From Thysanoteuthis rhombus (Eukaryota > Mollusca > Cephalopoda > Oegopsida > Thysanoteuthidae): a stretch of DNA of 64,000 bases. This document shows, in pieces, positions 56,560 to 64,000 of this stretch. The stretch's first letter is position 1. Each line of letters starts with the position of its first letter. Position numbers and translations under genes: made by a program. The notes under the pieces were generated by a model that worked only from the letters and a program-made list of their open reading frames with translations, had not been told where the DNA came from and ran no database searches. The stretch lies in contig OY735222.1 in assembly GCA_963457665.1 (NCBI GenBank), forward strand, positions 43,914,043-43,978,042, read 5' to 3'.

Positions 56560-59500
56560 GTTAAACATCAAATCTTTAGTGCCAAATTCAGTGAATTTTG
56601 AAGGCGTACAGGGTTGAACATCAAATCTTCTGTCCAAATTCTGTCAGTTTTGAAGGCGTACAGGGTTAAACATCAAATCTTTTGTCCAAATTCTGTCAAT
56701 TTTGAAGGCGTACAGGGTTAAACATCAAATCTTTTGTCCGAATTTTGTCAATTTTGAAGGTGCACAAGGTTAAACATCAAATCTTTTGTCCAAATTCTGT
56801 CAATTTTGAAGGCGTACAGGGTTAAACATCAAATCTTTTGTCCGAATTTTGTCAATTTTGAAGGCGTACAGGGTTAAACATCAAATCTTTTGTCCAAATT
56901 CTGTCAATTTTGAAGGCGTACAGGGTTAAACATCAAACCTTTTGTCCAAATTCTGTCAATTTTGAAGGCGTACAGGGTTAAACATCAAATCTTTTGTCCA
57001 AATTCTGTCAATTTTGAAGGCGTACAGGGTTAAACATCAAATCTTTTGTCCAAATTCTGTCAATTTTGAAGGTGCACAAGGTTAAACATCAAACCTTTTG
57101 TCCAAATTCTGTCAATTTTGAAGGTGCACAAGGTTAAACATCAAATCTTTTGTCCAAATTCTGTCAATTTTGAAGGCGTACAGGGTTAAACATCAAATCT
57201 TTTGTCCGAATTTTGTCAATTTTGAAGGTGCACAAGGTTAAACATCAAACCTTTTGTCCAAATTCTGTCAATTTTGAAGGTGCACAAGGTTAAACATCAA
57301 ATCTTTTGTCCAAATTCTGTCAATTTTGAAGGCGTACAGGGTTAAACATCAAACCTTTTGTCCAAATTCTGTCAATTTTGAAGGTGCACAAGGTTAAACA
57401 TCAAATCTTTTGTCCAAATTCTGTCAATTTTGAAGGCGTACAGGGTTAAACATCAAATCTTTTGTCCGAATTTTGTCAATTTTGAAGGCGTACAGGGTTA
57501 AACATCAAATCTTTTGTCCAAATTCTGTCAATTTTGAAGGCGTACAGGGTTAAACATCAAACCTTTTGTCCAAATTCTGTCAATTTTGAAGGCGTACAGG
57601 GTTAAACATCAAATCTTTTGTCCAAATTCTGTCAATTTTGAAAGCGTACAGGGTTAAACATCAAATCTTTTGTCCAAATTCTGTCAATTTTGAAGGTTCA
57701 CAAGGTTAAACATCAAACCTTTTGTCCAAATTCTGTCAATTTTGAAGGTGCACAAGGTTAAACATCAAATCTTTTGTCCAAATTCTGTCAATTTTGAAGG
57801 CGTACAGGGTTAAACATCAAATCTTTTGTCCGAATTTTGTCAATTTTGAAGGCGTACAGGGTTAAACATCAAATCTTTTGTCCGAATTTTGTCAATTTTG
57901 AAGGCGTACAGGGTTAAACATCAAATCTTTTGTCCAAATTCTGTCAATTTTGAAGGCGTACAGGGTTAAACATCAAACCTTTTGTCCAAATTCTGTCAAT
58001 TTTGAAGGCGTACAGGGTTAAACATCAAATCTTTTGTCCAAATTCTGTCAATTTTGAAGGCGTACAGGGTTAAACATCAAATCTTTTGTCCAAATTCTGT
58101 CAATTTTGAAGGTTCACAAGGTTAAACATCAAACCTTTTGTCCAAATTCTGTCAATTTTGAAGGTGCACAAGGTTAAACATCAAATCTTTTGTCCAAATT
58201 CTGTCAATTTTGAAGGCGTACAGGGTTAAACATCAAATCTTTTGTCCGAATTTTGTCAATTTTGAAGGTGCACAAGGTTAAACATCAAATCTTTTGTCCA
58301 AATTCTGTCAATTTTGAAGGCGTACAGGGTTAAACATCAAATCTTTTGTCCGAATTTTGTCAATTTTGAAGGCGTACAGGGTTAAACATCAAATCTTTTG
58401 TCCAAATTCTGTCAATTTTGAAGGCGTACAGGGTTAAACATCAAATCTTTTGTCCAAATTCTGTCAATTTTGAAGGCGTACAGGGTTAAACATCAAATCT
58501 TTTGTCCGAATTTTGTCAATTTTGAAGGTGCACAAGGTTAAACATCAAACCTTTTGTCCAAATTCTGTCAATTTTGAAGGTGCACAAGGTTAAACATCAA
58601 ATCTTTTGTCCAAATTCTGTCAATTTTGAAGGCGTACAGGGTTAAACATCAAATCTTTTGTCCAAATTCTGTCAATTTTGAAGGCGTACAGGGTTAAACA
58701 TCAAATCTTTTGTCCAAATTCTGTCAATTTTGAAGGCGTACAGGGTTAAACATCAAATCTTTTGTCCGAATTTTGTCAATTTTGAAGGCGTACAGGGTTA
58801 AACATCAAATCTTTTGTCCAAATTCTGTCAATTTTGAAGGCGTACAGGGTTAAACATCAAACCTTTTGTCCAAATTCTGTCAATTTTGAAGGCGTACAGG
58901 GTTAAACATCAAATCTTTTGTCCGAATTTTGTCAATTTTGAAGGTGCACAAGGTTAAACATCAAATCTTTTGTCCAAATTCTGTCAATTTTGAAGGCGTA
59001 CAGGGTTAAACATCAAATCTTTTGTCCAAATTCTGTCAATTTTGAAGGCGTACAGGGTTAAACATCAAACCTTTTGTCCAAATTCTGTCAATTTTGAAGG
59101 CGTACAGGGTTAAACATCAAACCTTTTGTCCAAATTCTGTCAATTTTGAAGGCGTACAGGGTTAAACATCAAATCTTTTGTCCGAATTTTGTCAATTTTG
59201 AAGGTGCACAAGGTTAAACATCAAATCTTTTGTCCAAATTCTGTCAATTTTGAAGGCGTACAGGGTTAAACATCAAATCTTTTGTCCGAATTTTGTCAAT
59301 TTTGAAGGTGCACAAGGTTAAACATCAAATCTTTTGTCCAAATTCTGTCAATTTTGAAGGCGTACAGGGTTAAACATCAAATCTTTTGTCCAAATTCTGT
59401 CAATTTTGAAGGCGTACAGGGTTAAACATCAAACCTTTTGTCCAAATTCTGTCAATTTTGAAGGCGTACAGGGTTAAACATCAAATCTTTTGTCCGAATT

Positions 59501-60812
59501 TTGTCAATTTTGAAGGTGCACAAGGTTAAACATCAAATCTTTTGTCCAAATTCTGTCAATTTTGAAGGCGTACAGGGTTAAACATCAAATCTTTTGTCCA
59601 AATTCTGTCAATTTTGAAGGCGTACAGGGTTAAACATCAAATCTTTTGTCCAAATTCTGTCAATTTTGAAGGCGTACAGGGTTAAACATCAAATCTTTTG
59701 TCCAAATTCTGTCAATTTTGAAGGCGTACAGGGTTAAACATCAAACCTTTTGTCCAAATTCTGTCAATTTTGAAGGCGTACAGGGTTAAACATCAAATCT
59801 TTTGTCCAAATTCTGTCAATTTTGAAGGCGTACAGGGTTAAACATCAAACCTTTTGTCCAAATTCTGTCAATTTTGAAGGCGTACAGGGTTAAACATCAA
59901 ATCTTTTGTCCGAATTTTGTCAATTTTGAAGGTGCACAAGGTTAAACATCAAATCTTTTGTCCAAATTCTGTCAATTTTGAAGGCGTACAGGGTTAAACA
60001 TCAAATCTTTTGTCCAAATTCTGTCAATTTTGAAGGCGTACAGGGTTAAACATCAAACCTTTTGTCCAAATTCTGTCAATTTTGAAGGCGTACAGGGTTA
60101 AACATCAAATCTTTTGTCCGAATTTTGTCAATTTTGAAGGTGCACAAGGTTAAACATCAAATCTTTTGTCCAAATTCTGTCAATTTTGAAGGCGTACAGG
60201 GTTAAACATCAAATCTTTTGTCCAAATTCTGTCAATTTTGAAGGCGTACAGGGTTAAACATCAAATCTTTTGTCCGAATTTTGTCAATTTTGAAGGCGTA
60301 CAGGGTTAAACATCAAATCTTTTGTCCAAATTCTGTCAATTTTGAAGGCGTACAGGGTTAAACATCAAATCTTTTGTCCAAATTCTGTCAATTTTGAAGG
60401 TGCACAAGGTTAAACATCAAACCTTTTGTCCAAATTCTGTCAATTTTGAAGGTGCACAAGGTTAAACATCAAATCTTTTGTCCGAATTTTGTCAATTTTG
60501 AAGGCGTACAGGGTTAAACATCAAATCTTTTGTCCAAATTCTGTCAATTTTGAAGGCGTACAGGGTTAAACATCAAATCTTTTGTCCAAATTCTGTCAAT
60601 TTTGAAGGTGCACAAGGTTAAACATCAAACCTTTTGTCCAAATTCTGTCAATTTTGAAGGTGCACAAGGTTAAACATCAAATCTTTTGTCCAAATTCTGT
60701 CAATTTTGAAGGCGTACAGGGTTAAACATCAAATCTTTTGTCCGAATTTTGTCAATTTTGAAGGTGCACAAGGTTAAACATCAAACCTTTTGTCCAAATT
60801 TTGTCAATTTTG
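56560..60812. repeat. 52-bp satellite array, about 82 units
   Basis: The unit starts 'GTTAAACATCAAATC' and ends 'GAAGGCGTACAGG' or 'GAAGGTGCACAAG'. Unit starts fall at 56,613 + 52n through 60,773 (80 exact periods, no net indel). A diverged 53-bp unit precedes (56,560) and a partial one ends at about 60,812. Unit GC is about 35%. Three variable blocks exist: aaaT/aaaC at base 14; A..C or G..T at bases 23 and 29-30; and the CGTACAG or TGCACAA end. Stops and a length not divisible by three exclude a repeated protein. Not a CRISPR array: there are no unique spacers. Confidence 0.98.
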
Positions 60813-60814
60813 CA

Positions 60815-61770
60815 AGGTTTATAAAAATGTTCAAACTTTACACTCACTGTAACCGCTGTTTTTGTAGCAGTTTATTATTTGAGCTGTTATTTTCATTTTG
60901 CTTCTAATTCTGGCTTCGATTTAATTTCCTTTTTCTTGTTTCCTTGTCTGATTACCGGGAATTTCTGAAGAACTAATGAGGTGCAATGTTTCTGTATAGT
61001 CGAATCTTTTTCAAATCAACTTCACCGTGGGCGTTTAATTCAAAACTGTTCTGAGAGTGAAAGACCGGTGATTGTTGCCGAGTGGTTGAGTGCTTGCTTA
61101 CGGTTCAGTAGGACGTAATTCAATGAACCACTGAGTGATACAAAAGATTTTTCAAAGTGGTACTCAATGCCTCTTCGTTGAAAACTCATCACAAGTAGTA
61201 GGATTGATGAAGTTTCTCACCGAAGACAACGGGTTGTCGCGAAATCACGTTTGATACGCTGGTTTTCGTAAGATCACCAAGGTTGAACAACGTTGAGATT
61301 GATCAGTAGCTAGTATTGGGAAATACCAGGTGTCGTAAGCAGAATGGAGCTTCGACCAGCCTTGCAAACCAAAAATTTGTTTTACTAATGGTTACCCGTA
61401 TTTACCAAACCCTGTAACATCCTCGATTAAGGTGTAAGTTTAGAACGATGATATATGAAACTTACATAAATAAATCACAAAATGTTGGGCTCTGGTGTCT
61501 CTTTCATATCACAGATGATTTGCCTGCATCTCCCTGGGTGTGATTATCGTGCAGTGTTTGTTCGATTCTTACTAATGATAGCCACCGAAAACACCTTGAT
61601 CACAGCTTATAGCTAATGATGAAAATTGTCGGCGTAGTAATAGATCAGCTTGGTAAAATATACTGGTTTAGATATATGTGCAGAGTCACACACATGAACT
61701 AAAAATAATTTCCAAGTGAATTATTAAATCGAACAGAGGGTTGCAGGCATTCAAAGATATATTGCACTTA
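60815..61770. other. No gene; weak tRNA-like unit at 61,077-61,140
   Basis: 'TTGCCGAGTGGTTGAGTGC' (A-box-like) and 'GTAATTCAATGAACCAC' (weak B-box) resemble the unit at 50,053. The rest is unique AT-rich sequence. Confidence 0.35.
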
Positions 61771-61771
<1 letters not shown>

Positions 61772-61844
<73 letters not shown>

Positions 61845-62165
61845 GTATTCAGAAAGTAACACATACAACCACCTATTTATCTATCAATCCATCCAAATCT
61901 GTTCATTTCTTTCAATCTATCAACCTTCCTATCTATGTCTGTTCATTTCTATCAATCTATCTATATATCACAGTTCATTTCTATCTATCTATCTATCTAT
62001 CTATCATTGTTCATATCTATTTATCTATCCATCTATCACTGTTCTTTTTTGTCAATCTATGTATCGCTACTCATTTCAATATATCTATCACTGGTCATTT
62101 CTTTCTATCACTGGTCATTTCTATCTATCTATCTATCCCAGTCTCATTATTTCTATATACCAACC
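61772..62165. repeat. (TA)n, (GTAT)n and composite (TCTA)n minisatellite
   Basis: TA at 61,773-61,832, GTAT to 61,850, then TCTA blocks separated by 'TGTTCATTTCTATCAATC'-type spacers to about 62,165. This is the reverse complement of the GATA/ATGAACA arrays elsewhere in the window. Ile/Ser/Tyr ORFs of up to 143 codons are artefacts. Confidence 0.93.
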
Positions 62166-62450
62166 AATGTAATCATCTATACAACGGTCAGAAGAATTGA
62201 AAAGGTAAAAAGGAGAGCAAGACGTCACATCCATACATAGGTACATATTTTATCTATATCTGATACATGGAAAGAAGCAAGTATATTTCCTGAGGTTCTC
62301 ACATTTCCATAATTCTCTATGCATTATTGTATCGACCACTTTATCATTAAACGATTGATGCCAAATAACAGAATGGATAAATCGAGAGAGAAAAAAAACA
62401 CGATCCACGAGGAGAAAGGAACTTCCATTAAAGGATAAGTAGGATATATG
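62166..62450. other. No gene seen
   Basis: Unique sequence between the GATA-type array and the R2 copy. Confidence 0.45.
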
Positions 62451-62454
62451 AAAA

Positions 62455-63115
62455 AAAAACAGGTCTGGTTAGTCACTCCGTAGAAACTGTCACGTGACCA
62501 ACGTCTTTTGGCACCATGATCAACTAAAAAAAATTGGAAAAAGGAAATAATCAATAAATCAATTACTTCCTTTGCCTTCTTTTGGCCAGTGATCACTACA
62601 AAAGTCCAAATTTCACCGCCATTTGGCAGCATGCCTTGTTGGGGGTGATCGATAAAAAAAATTGGATGAATAGGGAATCAATATATTATTTACTTCTCTC
62701 GCCTTTTTGGCCAATGATCACCCAAAAAGTCAGAATATAACCGTCAGTTGGTTGCATGCCTCGTTGGGAGTGATCAATTGAAAAACTGAATTAAGAAGGA
62801 GTCTATATATTAGTTTCCTGTCTTGCCTTTCAACAACAACAAAACAAGCGTTAACACTGTTTGGCACAAACATAGGGATAAATTTAGCAGAGACTTACTT
62901 GCAAACTGAGCCTCTATTAAAATCTATTTAGGAGATTAATTTTGAAATTTCTACACATAATAAGGAATAAATCATTATCTGCTTTCTAGTTCCAATGATG
63001 CAGACTATACACCTGATATATACGTATTCAGCCAGACAAGCTATAAAACTGAAGAAACCTATGTTGACACCATTGATGACAGTTTGGTTGACAAAATAAC
63101 ATCAATAACAACAAC
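62455..63115 (-). repeat. R2 interspersed repeat, minus copy with internal triplication
   Basis: On plus it starts 'ACAGGTCTGGTTAGTCAC' (the complement of the R2 end) and finishes near 63,095 with 'CCTATGTTGACACC' and 'GACAGTTTGGTTGAC' (the R2 start). A roughly 125-bp part with 'TTTGGCAGCATGCC', 'GGGGGTGATCGATAAAAAA' and 'GCCTTTTTGGCCAATGATCA' occurs three times, beginning near 62,505, 62,623 and 62,745. Confidence 0.8.
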
Positions 63116-63360
63116 AATAAACAAACTTTTCAAGAAGAAGCAGAAGGAGAAAGCTTTTAAATGTGTCCGATTATTTTCTAAAAGCCCTCTGGCTGATTGT
63201 AATATATATTTTTATTGGATGCTGACATAACCTCCAGCATTGCAATGCAGAGTTCCGGATGCTGGTAATGTCAGATGTCATCGGGAAAGAATCGTATCTT
63301 GGCTTGTGTGCGAATGTTTGAATCGTTGTTTAAAGAAAATGAAAAAGTGAGGCAAAAGAA

Positions 63361-63442
63361 GAGGGAGAGAGAGAGAGTATGTGTGAGAGAGAGAGAGAGT
63401 ATTGTGAGAGAGAGAGAGTATTGTGAGAGAGAGAGAGAGAAC
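63361..63442. repeat. (GA)n with a GTATTGTGA-interrupted tandem
   Basis: GA runs broken by 'GTATTGTGAGAGAGAG' twice, so a short minisatellite has formed. The Arg/Glu ORF over it is an artefact. Confidence 0.9.
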
Positions 63443-63479
63443 AATGAAAGAAAAGAAAAAGGAAAACAGAATCGTTGAA

Positions 63480-64000
63480 GGAGAAGAGATGGGGGATAGG
63501 AAATGAATACAAAAGATAAGAGTATTTGAAAGGAAAGAAAAGAATTTTTTTTAAAGGAAAGAGGACCAAGTGATCAGATAAAATGAAAAACAAGAAGAGG
63601 AAATGGGATTTGACGCTTTTATCTGCGCTAAAATGTGCTTCTTTCCGGTAGATAAAATACAACATGATGATGTACACTTTAATCTACTTCTGCTAACAAA
63701 CACGTTTGTTTGTTTGTCCATCCTCATCTTCAAATGTTTCCAATGAGATTTTGTGGAAGCATCTCATAAGACATGAACTGACCAAACAAGTAAGGGACAG
63801 TGAGATTAAGTTGTTAACCATTGCAAACGTTTATATTCGACACAGATATTTTTTTATCGATATTTACTTATCTCAACCTAATCTGGTACGGGCGTCAGTC
63901 GATATTAGTTGTTCTTTGGAAATCTTTGTTCAGATCAGACAAGATATATGTTCCACGTGTATTTCGCTGTGTGGGGATCAACGATTCAGGAAAATGAGAA
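63480..64000. other. No gene seen
   Basis: AT-rich sequence to the window edge. The minus ORFs (115 and 60 codons) are low-complexity or unrecognised. Confidence 0.45.

Noticed and set aside
56560-60812. CRISPR-like regular repeat array
   Set aside because: Units are contiguous 52-bp direct repeats with no unique spacers, in a eukaryotic-looking context with no cas genes.

Overview
This window looks like animal nuclear DNA from an invertebrate. It is AT-rich, has no long open reading frames and no operon-like gene packing, and is full of microsatellites: (TA)n, (GT)n, (GATA)n, (ATAC)n, (AAT)n and (GAT)n. It also carries tRNA-derived SINE-like units and many decayed non-LTR retrotransposon ends. 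The repeat texture would suit a mollusc, perhaps a cephalopod, but nothing in the sequence proves the taxon. I found no convincing host protein-coding exon, rRNA gene, functional tRNA gene or CRISPR array. Nearly every short ORF is repeat-encoded or chance.

Retrotransposon remains. I call the families F1 to F5. F1 (motifs like WDFDIQTD, ARRPDL, KEYKHRHD) has fragments at 12.0-13.5, 14.4-15.8, 51.2-53.1, 53.8-54.4, 54.6 and 55.5 kb. Its 3' tails are (AAT)n, and the 51.2-53.1 kb copy still encodes reverse-transcriptase palm motifs. F3 (motifs like LWDFTIYTDRTI and ILWNNAMNTGKTI) lies at 13.5-14.4, 15.8-16.5 and probably 24.4 kb. F2 (motif WQWAGHVARM, ending VQRRTLKD, tail (GAT)n) has eleven 5'-truncated copies, eight of them in close opposite-strand pairs. 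F4 (20.8-21.1 kb) and F5 (23.9 kb, RTE-type) occur once each.

Other interspersed repeats. R2 is an unrecognised repeat of about 0.3-0.65 kb with about ten copies; several plus-strand copies end in or near GTGACTAACCAGACCTG. R3 has about five copies. R4 is a module of three roughly 125-bp units found at 17.0 and 38.0 kb. R5 is a direct duplication at 5.9 and 6.6 kb. The tRNA-derived units fall into at least two recognisable groups plus weaker candidates.

Tandem DNA. The dominant feature is a 52-bp satellite at 56,560-60,812: about 82 copies with no net length change over 80 consecutive units, and a higher-order arrangement of linked sequence variants. Composite GATA minisatellites lie at 26.5-27.1, 32.3-33.1, 48.4-49.0 and 61.8-62.2 kb. 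Long pyrimidine or purine tracts lie at 8.7-9.6, 10.3-11.0, 19.85-20.5 and 30.7-31.8 kb.

Layout. 0-8 kb is unique sequence plus R3, R5 and F2. 8-12 kb is Y/R tracts and R2. 12-16.5 kb is a head-to-tail chain of F1 and F3. 17-28 kb is R4, SINEs, F4, F5 and microsatellites. 28-39 kb is minisatellites, R2 copies and R4. 39-50 kb is R2 and the F2 pairs. 50-56 kb is R2, R3 and F1. 56.5-60.8 kb is the satellite. 61-64 kb is GATA repeats and an R2 copy. The best candidates for something undescribed are the satellite's higher-order structure, the R2 family, the inverted pairing of F2, the nested same-strand F1/F3 chain and two strong short hairpins. No gene network can be inferred here.
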